A DNA stretch of 64,000 bases from Planctomycetaceae bacterium (GTDB lineage: Bacteria; Planctomycetota; Planctomycetia; Planctomycetales; Planctomycetaceae). The stretch covers positions 310,001-374,000 of the forward strand of contig JAWKTX010000007.1 of assembly GCA_041398825.1 (NCBI GenBank), in the 5' to 3' direction. The notes beneath the pieces were generated by a model that was not told the DNA's origin, searched no databases, and worked only from the letters and a program-made list of their open reading frames with translations. The stretch's first letter is position 1. Every line of letters begins with the position of its first letter. Below, piece after piece: positions 19,159-28,700 of this stretch. The translations under genes and the position numbers were made by a program.

Positions 19159-20036
19159 CGAAAACGCCTTTCCCGCGATTCGAAGAAACGTCGCAACGTC
19201 GTGGTGTAAGGTTCCGTTGTGGAAACGGGCAACTGATCCACACCGGCTTTGCGTAAGAATGTTGCGAGTTGCGCATCCTTCTGAATGCCGTGCTGACGAA
19301 ACAGTTCGCGGACCTTCGCATGTCGTGTATCGACTTCTACACGTTCCCCTGTTTCGGCATCCTGAAACGTGATGAAGCCAACGTCCGGCAATTCGCGTTC
19401 GCGCGGGTCCGAAACAGTGACAGCAACCAGATCATGCCGCCCATTGGTGACTGCCAGGGCCTGGCGCGATGCCACCGACTGAAAATCGCTCAACAGAAAA
19501 ACAACACAGCGACGTTTTTGCACTCGATTCAGGAACTGGAGCACGGCATCAAGGTTCGCTTCTTCAGCCACTGGTTCAACTGCGACCATTTCCCGTATCA
19601 GACGCAGTACATTCGACCTGCCCTTGCGAGGCGGGAAGAATTGCTTCACGTCACTCGCAAACAGCAGCAGGCCAACTTTATCGTTGTTCTTCAGGGCAGA
19701 AAACATAAGCAATGAAGACATCTCAACCATCAGATCGAGCTTGGATTGCTGTGCCGTCCCAAAGGCTCCTGAAGCGGAAACGTCCACAACAAACTGCACA
19801 GTGAGTTCGCGTTCTTCGCTGTATCGTTTGATGAAGGGAACGCCGGCGCGTGCGGTAACATTCCAGTCAATCGTCCGAATCTCGTCGCCAGGCTGATATT
19901 CACGGACTTCGTCAAATTCCATTCCTCGACCACGAAACACACTACGGTATTGTCCCGCCAGCAGATCGTTCACCGAACGGTTCGCCACAATCTGAATGCG
20001 CTGGACTTTGCGAATGATGTCGGCAACTTCGGGCAT
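19155..20036 (-). CDS. DUF58 domain protein
   Basis: A 293-residue protein of the DUF58 family, which has a VWA-like fold and is nearly always encoded next to MoxR ATPases. The family signature is clear: RSVFRGRGMEFDEVREYQPGDE followed by IRTIDWNVTARAG (about 32-65), then FVVDVSASG, a degenerate MIDAS-like strand, and LLSDFQ near 182. No membrane helix is seen. It lies 59 bp after the moxR stop and overlaps the downstream BatD-like gene by 4 bp. MoxR/DUF58 pairs are thought to act as chaperones in metal insertion or envelope assembly; the client here is unknown. Confidence 0.9.
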   Translation of the reverse strand: MPEVADIIRKVQRIQIVANRSVNDLLAGQYRSVFRGRGMEFDEVREYQPGDEIRTIDWNVTARAGVPFIKRYSEERELTVQFVVDVSASGAFGTAQQSKLDLMVEMSSLLMFSALKNNDKVGLLLFASDVKQFFPPRKGRSNVLRLIREMVAVEPVAEEANLDAVLQFLNRVQKRRCVVFLLSDFQSVASRQALAVTNGRHDLVAVTVSDPRERELPDVGFITFQDAETGERVEVDTRHAKVRELFRQHGIQKDAQLATFLRKAGVDQLPVSTTEPYTTTLRRFFESRERRFR

Positions 20037-20095
20037 AGTTTCGGGTGAGATTCAATCAGAACCAGTCGGCCAGGAACCAGAGAAACGGACGGCGA

Positions 20096-21097
20096 CTATG
20101 GCACAGGCACAGCCGTAAGAAGTTCACGAATGACGTCTTCGCTTGTCCTTTGTTCGGCCTCGGCTTCGTACGTCAGGATCACTCGGTGACGCAGCACGTC
20201 GTAAGCGATGTCCTTAACATCCTGCGGAGTGACGTAGGCACGACCATTCAGGAAAGCGATGGCCCGAGCCGCCACGCCCAGAAAAATGGTAGCTCGCGGA
20301 GACGCGCCAAAATCAATCAGAGGCGCGACAGACTTCAATCCGAATGCGAGCGGTTCGCGAGTGGCTCGCACTACGTTCACAATGTAATCCTTCACCTGGT
20401 CGTCGATGTATATCATGCGTACGACCTCCTGCATGGAGAATATCTCCTCCGGTTTGAGCACTGCATTGATGGGACGAGAAACATCGTCCAGTGCCATGTC
20501 CAGTACTTTGCGTTCTTCGTCCGGACGAGGATAGGTCATCCGAACTTTCAACATGAATCGGTCGACCTGGGCCTCCGGAAGCGGATAGGTGCCCTCCTGC
20601 TCAATGGGATTCTGAGTTGCCAGGACCAGAAACGGCTTCTCCAGAACGAAGGTTTCGTCACCGATCGTCACTTGCTTTTCCTGCATGGCTTCCAGCAAGG
20701 CCGACTGAACCTTTGACGGAGCCCGGTTGATCTCGTCCGCCAGAATCAGATTGGCAAAGATCGGACCTTTGCGAGTCTTGAAAGTACCATCTGAAGGCAC
20801 GTAAATCATGGTTCCCAGCAGATCCGCGGGAAGCAAATCGGGCGTAAACTGGATGCGCTGAAAGCTGATCGACAGGGCCTTCGACAAAGCCGTAATTGCA
20901 GTGGTTTTTGCAAGTCCCGGCACACCTTCGAGCAAGACGTGACCGCCTGTGAGCAAGCCGATCATCAATCGGGAGATCATGTCTTCCTGACCAATAACGG
21001 CCTTTCGAAGCTCTCCATTCAGCTGATGGATACGATCCGATTCCTGAGCAACGCGTTCTTTGATTCGGCTGAGTTCCGGGTGCATTTTTCCTGCCAT
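20096..21097 (-). CDS. MoxR-family AAA+ ATPase
   Basis: AAA+ ATPase of 333 residues if it starts at the ATG at 21097. An alternative ATG at 21085 has AGGA four bases upstream, and a TTG at 21109 is also open. Walker A is EGVPGLAKT, Walker B with sensor residues is LADEINRAPSKVQSALLEAM, and the MoxR-typical ATQNPIEQEGTYPLPEAQ and DRFMLKV follow; the C-terminal lid contains GASPRATIFL. MoxR ATPases work with DUF58/VWA proteins as chaperone-like remodelers. First gene of the minus-strand Bat-like operon. Upstream is a 360-bp divergent region with a 19-bp tandem repeat. Confidence 0.93.
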   Translation of the reverse strand: MAGKMHPELSRIKERVAQESDRIHQLNGELRKAVIGQEDMISRLMIGLLTGGHVLLEGVPGLAKTTAITALSKALSISFQRIQFTPDLLPADLLGTMIYVPSDGTFKTRKGPIFANLILADEINRAPSKVQSALLEAMQEKQVTIGDETFVLEKPFLVLATQNPIEQEGTYPLPEAQVDRFMLKVRMTYPRPDEERKVLDMALDDVSRPINAVLKPEEIFSMQEVVRMIYIDDQVKDYIVNVVRATREPLAFGLKSVAPLIDFGASPRATIFLGVAARAIAFLNGRAYVTPQDVKDIAYDVLRHRVILTYEAEAEQRTSEDVIRELLTAVPVP

Positions 21098-21457
21098 CCA
21101 GTATCGCAACGCAAAAAGTCGTCTGAAGGCGAATCAATACAACACGCACCGCGTTGGATCAACCTTCCGGAGTAGTAATCGCGGACATCACTCTATTCGA
21201 TGGTTGTGTCTCGAAAATTCTCACGTTGAACTCATGGTTGAAAGTTGAACTCATGGTTGAAAGAAGTGACCACACAAGGCCTGAGACGTATTTGACTTCA
21301 TCCTGCTGGTGAGTTGCAGACAAACCGGTAGCACAGCGCCGGTCCGCTTTCTCTTTTGGCCGCCCGGAAGTTAAGCTGCCTGCCTCAGGTTTGAGACGGA
21401 CAAAACGAAAAACGCGGGCTGGACGGAATACGCGTGGCCAGACAGGGACGATGCCAA
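21098..21457. other. Divergent intergenic region between moxR and the secreted protein gene
   Basis: 360 bp with no convincing gene. It holds the promoters of the moxR operon (-) and the unknown secreted protein (+). Its one notable structure is the exact 19-bp tandem repeat at 21225-21262. Confidence 0.4.
21225..21262. repeat. Exact 19-bp tandem duplication
   Basis: GTTGAACTCATGGTTGAAA occurs twice head to tail (21225-21243 and 21244-21262) in the divergent region upstream of moxR. It could be a doubled regulator site or a slippage product. Confidence 0.85.
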
Positions 21458-23275
21458 ATGAAACGGTCAATGACAGATCCAGTGGCCGACGGGCGGTTCG
21501 ATGTGACTCGATGCGCCGTCACCGCATGTTTGATTTTTCTCGCATCAGCGGTTCTCCATCCAGCCGCTGCTCAGGACGAACCCGCTCAGACACAGCCGCC
21601 GGACCTCGAAACTGTTGTTCCCGATGGCGCAGCGGAGCCATCCAGACGAGAAATCGCTGAGTATTCCGGACCCGTAGAACTCCTCCCGGCAGGACGCTTT
21701 GAGCTCAACTGGCAAAAGCTGATCGCTATGCAGGAGCTGGGAAATCATTTGACCGGAAATACGGAATGGAAGGATGATTGTCTGCTCATGGAGATCACCG
21801 ATTCCGTCCGCGAATCAATGTCGAAGACGCTGGAAGCGGACAGGCCAATCAGTATGACATTTGACGTCATTCTGGCTTTCAATCCGGATTCGGCGGAACT
21901 GATCGGCGGGTATCAGGTGATTGCGATGCCACTCCCTGTCAATCGATTTTTCGAACTACTCGACGAACCAATCGATGAATCGCTGGTATTCGACGAACAG
22001 GGATTTGCGAGTCTGGAAGATGGCGAAGGAATCTTGCTGGACTGCGGTGACTACAGCGTGCTGGCAGTCGGCGAACCGTCCGCCCAAATCCTGAAGCCGC
22101 AAATGCTCGCGATCTGTGATTATCTGAAAAATCATCCTCCTCAAAAAGCCTGTTCATTTACATTTGAACCCGGTCGGACATCTCAGCGGTTCCGAAATGT
22201 TCTGAAGACAATTGCCTCCGCAGGTCTTGGCACATTTGCTCAGAGACGTGATGGCGAAAATGAGCTCTTCTTTCGTCTGCGCGAATCAGGCGTGAAGCCA
22301 GTCATGGAAGCCGTCGATCTGGCCAGTGATCAGATTGAGTCCCTGCGATACGCCATTGACCTGAACACCGAGACTCAGGAGATAGAAACGGAACTGGCAT
22401 TAAAGGCGGTCCCCAAATCCGGATTCGAACAGTGGTTGAATCGCCAGTCCGAAGCCACCAGCCGAACGGGGCGGTACCTGCACCCCAACCACGATTCAGT
22501 CACTTCTCTTTGTATAGCTATTCCGGATATTGTCCGCACAAGCCTGCCACTGCTGACAAAAGCCCTGCTGGATGAAGGTCTGAAGATCGGATTATTATCA
22601 GCGCATAGCGCTCAACAGTGTCAGAGAAGCTGTCAGGACATGGCGGACCGAGGACTGCTGGAACTGCTGATTCAGACAATTCCTGACGGTCGGGGGGGAT
22701 TTGATGTGGTCATCACACAGCCGCTGCCGGAACAAAATGATTTGACGGCAGCAACTATTGAACTGGTTTCGTCGCAAAGCCTGGGGCCGTGGACCGTGGC
22801 CTTTGAGGATATCGACGGATGGCCGGTGCATGTCCTGTCGGGTATCTTCGGCGATACAACTGCGACAGAAAACGGGGTCACCTGGCCGAACGACATTCAG
22901 CTTTGTGCAACCGACACGGCGGTACACTGGCACTTTTGTCAGCCTGACACCAGGTCTGTATTGACGGAGATCATCAAACACGACTTTGAAGAACCGGAGG
23001 CGGCGGGTCTGCTGCGCAAAAAACTGTTGTACTTAAAGGGCGACTGCAAGCTCGCTGTGCGACGGTTTTTCTGGGATGACGACTACAACAGTGTCTTTCC
23101 AGATGAGACGACCGGCGTCGGTCGACACACCGGTCGCGGAGACTACACCATTGCGGCTGACATCGCTCCACAGGAACTCGTGCTGACAGCAACATTTGAA
23201 GCTGATGCAGCGGCATTCGGAATTCTCTGGCATTCCCTTATCATTCTCGAACCTCTGGAAGCTCTCGACTTCTAG
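21458..23275 (+). CDS. Secreted protein of unknown function
   Basis: A 605-residue protein that I do not recognise. The ATG at 21458 is preferred (GGGA about nine bases upstream); a GTG at 21434 would add eight residues. The N-terminus is a signal-like segment (CLIFLASAVLHPAAAQDEP), with probable cleavage after AAA. The rest is soluble-looking, with mixed alpha/beta composition, few cysteines and no membrane helix. Phrases such as MTFDVILAFNPDSAELIGGY and PQELVLTATFEADAAAF recall planctomycete secreted proteins of no known role. It stands alone between the moxR operon (divergent) and recQ (same strand, 237 bp downstream). Confidence 0.75.
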   Translation: MKRSMTDPVADGRFDVTRCAVTACLIFLASAVLHPAAAQDEPAQTQPPDLETVVPDGAAEPSRREIAEYSGPVELLPAGRFELNWQKLIAMQELGNHLTGNTEWKDDCLLMEITDSVRESMSKTLEADRPISMTFDVILAFNPDSAELIGGYQVIAMPLPVNRFFELLDEPIDESLVFDEQGFASLEDGEGILLDCGDYSVLAVGEPSAQILKPQMLAICDYLKNHPPQKACSFTFEPGRTSQRFRNVLKTIASAGLGTFAQRRDGENELFFRLRESGVKPVMEAVDLASDQIESLRYAIDLNTETQEIETELALKAVPKSGFEQWLNRQSEATSRTGRYLHPNHDSVTSLCIAIPDIVRTSLPLLTKALLDEGLKIGLLSAHSAQQCQRSCQDMADRGLLELLIQTIPDGRGGFDVVITQPLPEQNDLTAATIELVSSQSLGPWTVAFEDIDGWPVHVLSGIFGDTTATENGVTWPNDIQLCATDTAVHWHFCQPDTRSVLTEIIKHDFEEPEAAGLLRKKLLYLKGDCKLAVRRFFWDDDYNSVFPDETTGVGRHTGRGDYTIAADIAPQELVLTATFEADAAAFGILWHSLIILEPLEALDF

Positions 23276-23512
23276 CGTAAGCTCATTGTTCCTACCGAAC
23301 CGCTCGACAGAATGCTGCTCCGTGGTCAAAATTCCACAGCGGCGTCTGTAAATGGTCAGCTGGTCAACTGATCATGATTTGCCGTCGTACCCATTCGATT
23401 TCCGTTCCGGTATGCAGACGATGCCGGGACTGCCAGGCATGTCACAACAGGGGGCACCTGTCGGCTGTTTCCGCGGTCTTGTCTCAGACAGCACCTTTGC
23501 TGTTCGATCTCA

Positions 23513-25744
23513 ATGAATGTGCCACACCAACATAAAGAATTATCGGTGCCGAGCGACACATCTGAGATAACAGCGTTGCAGACAGCCCTGCAGCAGTACT
23601 GGGGGTACCGCGATTTTCGCCCACTGCAACGGGAAGCCATGTCCCTGGTTATGAAGGACATGGATTCTCTTGTGGTATTACCAACGGGTGGTGGCAAATC
23701 GTTGTGTTACCAGGTTCCGGCTGTGAGCCGGGATGGCCTGGCGTTAATTGTCTCGCCACTGATCTCGCTCATGAAAGACCAGGTGGATTCGCTGAATTCC
23801 GTCGGCGTACCGGCTGCCTGCATCAACAGCATGCAGTCACAGAATGAAAAAATGCAGGTCGCGGGACAGATCCGCCGTCGGGAATTGAAGCTGCTTTACA
23901 TCGCACCCGAACGTCTGGCTCAGGAAAAGACGATTCAGTTTTTGCAGGATGCAAACGTCTCTTTTGTTGCGATTGACGAGGCTCATTGTATCAGTCAGTG
24001 GGGCCATGATTTTCGCCCGGAGTACAGGCAACTCGCAAAACTCAGATCTGCGTTCCCAGGCGCAGGGATCCACGGCTACACAGCCACTGCAACGCCCCAG
24101 GTTCGCAATGATATTTGTGAGCAGCTTGGACTGCTGAATCCCGCTGTCCTTGTGGGTTCATTCGATCGCCCCAATCTGCAATACCGAGTCGAACGGCGCT
24201 ATGACGCAATGGGACAGATTCAGCGTGTGCTGAAGCGACATCGAAACGAATCCGGTGTCATCTACTGTATCAGCCGTAAGAATGTCGAAGCGACCAGCAG
24301 TGCACTCAATGATCTTGGCTTTCGGACTCTGCCGTATCATGCAGGATTGCCCGACGAAAAACGACGGCTTGCTCAGGATTCCTTTATTGACGAGAGCATT
24401 CAGATTATCGTCGCAACGGTCGCCTTCGGGATGGGGATTGACAAGAGCAATGTCCGATTTGTCATCCACGCGGAAATGCCGCGATCACTGGAAAACTATC
24501 AGCAGGAAAGTGGTCGAGCAGGCCGCGACGGGCTCGAAGCGGAATGTACGCTGCTCTACGCGGCCAACGATGTTGACACCTGGGAATTCCTGATGCAGGA
24601 CATTCAGGATGCGGCTGTGAGGGATACCGGTACGGCTGCATTGAAAGCGATGCAGCATTACTGCATCAGCACACGTTGTCGACATCAGCAACTTGTACGC
24701 CACTTCGGGCAGGATCTGGACAGTGCGAATTGCGGCGCTTGTGACATCTGTCTGCATGAAATGCGCCCGGTAGAAAATCCACTGATAACAGGGCAGAAAA
24801 TTCTGTCCTGCGTGTACCGCCAGGGCCAGCGATTCGGCGGCGCATACACTGCCCAGGTTCTGAAGGGATCCCGAGCCAAACGAATCGTTGAAAATGGTCA
24901 CGATCAGCTCAGCACCTGGGGCCTGATGAAAGACGAATCGGAGCCGCAAATCCGAAACTGGATCGATCAACTCTTGTCCCAGGGATTTCTTCGCCAGGCA
25001 GGTGAATACAATTGCCTGGAGATTACACCAACGGGCCGACAGCTGCTGAAGGGCGAACTTACCCCGTCTCTGCTGAAAATGCGTGACGACATTCCGACCC
25101 GCGCAACACAGGATATGTGGGAGGGCGTCAATCGCAATCTGTTTGACGAACTGCGAGGTTTGCGAACCCGACTCGCCGTGCAGAAACAGGTTCCCCCGTA
25201 CATCATCTTCAGCGACGCCACCCTGCGGGATCTCGCAAAGGCACGACCAACAGATCTGGCCGGGCTGACGCAGATTTATGGAATCGGTAAACAAAAACGG
25301 GATGAATTCGGGGCGGTTGTGCTGTTCACAATACGTAATTGGTGCGATCAAAACGGAATCGCAACAGACATCGCAACTGACGGCGGTCCATCAACACCAA
25401 CACCGATGCAGACGCACGGCAGGAAAAAGGCAGAGACTCCCGCTTCGGAAGCATATTTTGATCTCTTTGAGCAGGGACTGACGGTCGAAGAAGTATGCCT
25501 GCAGAAAGATCGATCACAGGGCACGGTCTGGCAATACCTGGAACAATATGTCCGAACCCATCGCATCGCCGATATTTCCACATGGATTCCCGAGACACGA
25601 TGCAAGGAGATTGAAACGGCAATCGCTCATGTCGGCAGCGATCGATTGAAGCCACTCTTCGAACACCTGAATGGTCAGGTTTCGTATGAAGAAATTCGCG
25701 TCGTCCGGGCTGCCTGGGATGTCCGCGACGCTGCAAAAGAGTGA
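23513..25744 (+). CDS. recQ: ATP-dependent DNA helicase RecQ
   Basis: 3'-5' DNA helicase used in recombination repair and fork restart. 743 residues. Superfamily 2 motifs in order: FRPLQREAM (motif 0), LPTGGGKS (Walker A, GGGK 59-62), DEAH (155-158), the aromatic-rich loop ISQWGHDFRPEYR, TATATP, and VATVAFGMGIDKSNVRFVIH with QESGRAGRDG (motifs V and VI). A zinc-binding cluster (CRHQQ and CGACDIC, about 388-413) and a winged-helix RQC region follow, then an HRDC domain (about 545-620). The C-terminal 120 residues add a further helix-turn-helix-like segment (FDLFEQGLTVEEVCLQ), as in the longer RecQ forms. It ends 37 bp from the convergent DUF4175-like gene. Confidence 0.95.
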   Translation: MNVPHQHKELSVPSDTSEITALQTALQQYWGYRDFRPLQREAMSLVMKDMDSLVVLPTGGGKSLCYQVPAVSRDGLALIVSPLISLMKDQVDSLNSVGVPAACINSMQSQNEKMQVAGQIRRRELKLLYIAPERLAQEKTIQFLQDANVSFVAIDEAHCISQWGHDFRPEYRQLAKLRSAFPGAGIHGYTATATPQVRNDICEQLGLLNPAVLVGSFDRPNLQYRVERRYDAMGQIQRVLKRHRNESGVIYCISRKNVEATSSALNDLGFRTLPYHAGLPDEKRRLAQDSFIDESIQIIVATVAFGMGIDKSNVRFVIHAEMPRSLENYQQESGRAGRDGLEAECTLLYAANDVDTWEFLMQDIQDAAVRDTGTAALKAMQHYCISTRCRHQQLVRHFGQDLDSANCGACDICLHEMRPVENPLITGQKILSCVYRQGQRFGGAYTAQVLKGSRAKRIVENGHDQLSTWGLMKDESEPQIRNWIDQLLSQGFLRQAGEYNCLEITPTGRQLLKGELTPSLLKMRDDIPTRATQDMWEGVNRNLFDELRGLRTRLAVQKQVPPYIIFSDATLRDLAKARPTDLAGLTQIYGIGKQKRDEFGAVVLFTIRNWCDQNGIATDIATDGGPSTPTPMQTHGRKKAETPASEAYFDLFEQGLTVEEVCLQKDRSQGTVWQYLEQYVRTHRIADISTWIPETRCKEIETAIAHVGSDRLKPLFEHLNGQVSYEEIRVVRAAWDVRDAAKE

Positions 25745-25781
25745 ATGTTTCCATCCCGGGCGGCTCACGCAAGGCAGTGCA

Positions 25782-28700
25782 TTACTTTTCTGCACCGGGG
25801 CGTCTTTGCTGGCCCAGCAGTTCATAGTAACGCTGCACCAGTTCGTCGAATTCTTCCGGCACGGGTTCCCGGTCGATGGGCACCATGGATTTGTCAGATT
25901 CAATTCGAGCAAGCTCTTCTGCAATACGTTTCTGAAGCGTCTGCATCTCGCCGAGGAGTTGTGACTTCACAAGATCCCATTGTGGTTCTGTGCCGTGACG
26001 TTTGAATTCCGCACGAATTGCGCGGGCCCTGTCGCGAACCTGAGCGACGCGACCACGCAGGTCGGGGTCATCCAGCATTTCTTCTACTTCTCGCAATCGA
26101 TCAGACCACTGGCTGAATTCCTGACCTGTGAGCGGCTGCGCAGGACGATTGTTCGCTCCTCCTCCGAATCCTTCTGTGCGGCCACCGTCCATCAAACTGC
26201 TACGTTGTTGGCCACCCTGTTGCTGACCACCCTGCTGCTGACCACCCTGCTGCTGACCACCCTGCTGCTGGCCACCCTGTTGTTGACCGTCCTGCTGCTG
26301 ACCATCCTGCTGCTGACCATCCTGCTGTTGACCACCCTGCTGTTGACCACCCTGCTGCTGACCATCCTGCTGTTGACCACGCTGCTGCTGGCCACCCTGT
26401 TGCTGGCCATCCTGTTGCTGGCCATCCTGTTGCTGACCATCCTGTTGTTGGCCACCCTGTTGTTGGCCATCCTGCTGCTGACCTGCCGTCGCTTCGTCTG
26501 CAGGGGCATACTGGCTGTCACTAGCTTGCTGGTTGCCAGTCTGCTGTTGTCCATCATCGCCCGTTGCCGCCTGAAGCTCCTGCGAAAGCTGCCGGGACAA
26601 ATCGCCCAGCTCTTCCTGAGCGCGCCGCATGGCTTCGGCTTCGCTGCCCAGCACAGCATCGGCAGCATTCTCAATTCCCTTTCGAAGCTGCTCGATTCCC
26701 TGCCCGGCTGCCTGTTCTGCTTGTTGAGACTGTTGCCACATCCCTCGAGAAGTCAGGAATTCTGCGGCTTCCAGTGCTTCCTGAGGCTTCATTTCGCGCA
26801 TCTCGCGCAACGTTTCGTAGAGTCTGGTCGAAAGCAAAGGTTCGACCTGTTCTGCCTGTTCGATAATTTGTTTTGATTCGTCGACGATTTGATTCAGCCG
26901 ATCGCGCTGCTCGCGGACTTGTTGTTCGAGTTGTTCGCGATTGCGATCGGTTCGAAGTGACGGGCGTTGTCTGCCGCCGTTCGGGCTTTCTTCCGGGGAT
27001 TCGCCGGACTGCCCGGCAAGCTGCTGACTGAGTTCCTCCTGTTTATCGCTCAGTTCGCGTGCTTGTTCCCTCAGATCTCGCAAGGCATCGGTGAATCGGG
27101 ATGACGTCTGATCGCGGAACTGATCACGTGCCTGCTCGAACTCACGTTCTGCCCGCGTCCCTTCGGCAATGGCTTCGGACAGTCGTCCCTGATCCATTGC
27201 TTCGGAGGATCGCTGCACATTTTCCCGAGCCTGTTCGATTTGCTCTCGCACTTCGGCAGACTGTGGCTGTTGTGCCTGATCCGAAGATTGATCCATGCGT
27301 TCCCGCACTTCATCCACATCACGCAGCATTTCACGTTGCTCTTCGCGGAGCCGTTTGAGTTCGCGTTCGATTTCTTCCTTTTCTTTGTCTGTTGTGGCTG
27401 CTCGCAGCTCCGATTCCAGTTGCTTCATGCGTTCGTTCATCATTTGCTGACGCCTCGCCAGCTCCTTCAGGCGATTCAGAATCTGCAGTTGTTCACGTTG
27501 CTGCGTAGTCTGTTCCTGCTGTTGCTGAGCCTGCCGTTCAGATTCATAGCGATTGCGATCATTGTCCAGTTCCAGTTGTTGTAATTGCTGTTGCCGCGAC
27601 TGTTGTCCGCCACCACCACCGCCACCCTGCTGTTGCTGCTGTTGGCGCACTTCGACTTCTGAATCGCGCAGCTTCAGCAGCGATTGATAGGCGGACTGTT
27701 CAGGCAGCAGGGCGTCAGACACTTTCGTGTCCTCTTTCTCTTCGCGAATTTTTTCGAGCGTTTCCAGAGCATCCTGCATGTGCGTTCGAACTTCTTCTGA
27801 AAGCGCTGCAACTTTCGGATCGTCGCCAGCCTGCTCCATGGCCTGCTCCAGTTGTTCAATGGCAGCAGCCTGAGACTGACTGATCACACCAACGTCGTTT
27901 GACCAGGTGCCCGCTCGCCGGACATCACTTTCACGCCGCAGCATGTTCCATGTGGCACTGATGATCTCTTTCTGCAGCTTCAGCACAGCATCGACAGGAC
28001 TCTGCTGTCCTTGCTGTTGTTGTTGCTGGTTCTGCTGACCTTCGCGAAAGATTTCTTCAAAGCGTCGGACGTCGGCAAACATCATATCGCTCAGCGTTCG
28101 ACGAAGGGTCCCATCAGGCGCGACATCATCCGCATAGAAGAAATATGTGACCAGATTGTCAGGCTCCGCCCTGAGCGATTCGAGTTCAATTGTGTGAGAC
28201 ATCTTCGCAGTTACAGGTCCCGAAACGGTCCTGTTGATCGATGTTTCCTGTGTTTCGTTGTTGCCGGAAGCATTCGAATCTGCTGACCCGGCTTCAACTT
28301 CTGACCCGGCTTCAACCTGTGCATCGCGGAGGGAAACGGACTTCTGTTCCTGGCCGGTGATACCATATTCAACACCAAAGTCGATCAGGCCGTAGTCGTC
28401 CGTCGCCTGAGCTTCGACAACGAACTCCTGAAGCGGCGATACGTCTGTATCACGCCCGGGGAACGTAATCTTGATTGCAGGTCGGTCATTTCGAGTCACG
28501 CGCAGGGAGAACAGATTTTCGTCTGCCGAAGTCCGGCCTTCTGCATCTTCCAGATAAACGGACCAGGTTTGGCTGTCGTTTGCGATGATGGCTGTTTCGA
28601 CCATTTTCGGGTCGTCCGGATTTGGTGTCAGCGGGGTAGCGGCCCCATCTTTGTTTCGAAGTTCAGCAACAACGACCCGTTTGTTCAGATGCAGCTGGAG

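Noticed and set aside
26205..26490. Possible CRISPR-like array
   Set aside because: The 15-bp units are directly adjacent with no unique spacers and are in frame with a coding gene.
25980..26876. Plus-strand ORF rich in Leu/Thr (LLLTTLLLTT)
   Set aside because: Exact shadow of the Gln/Gly pentapeptide array of the DUF4175-like gene on the other strand.
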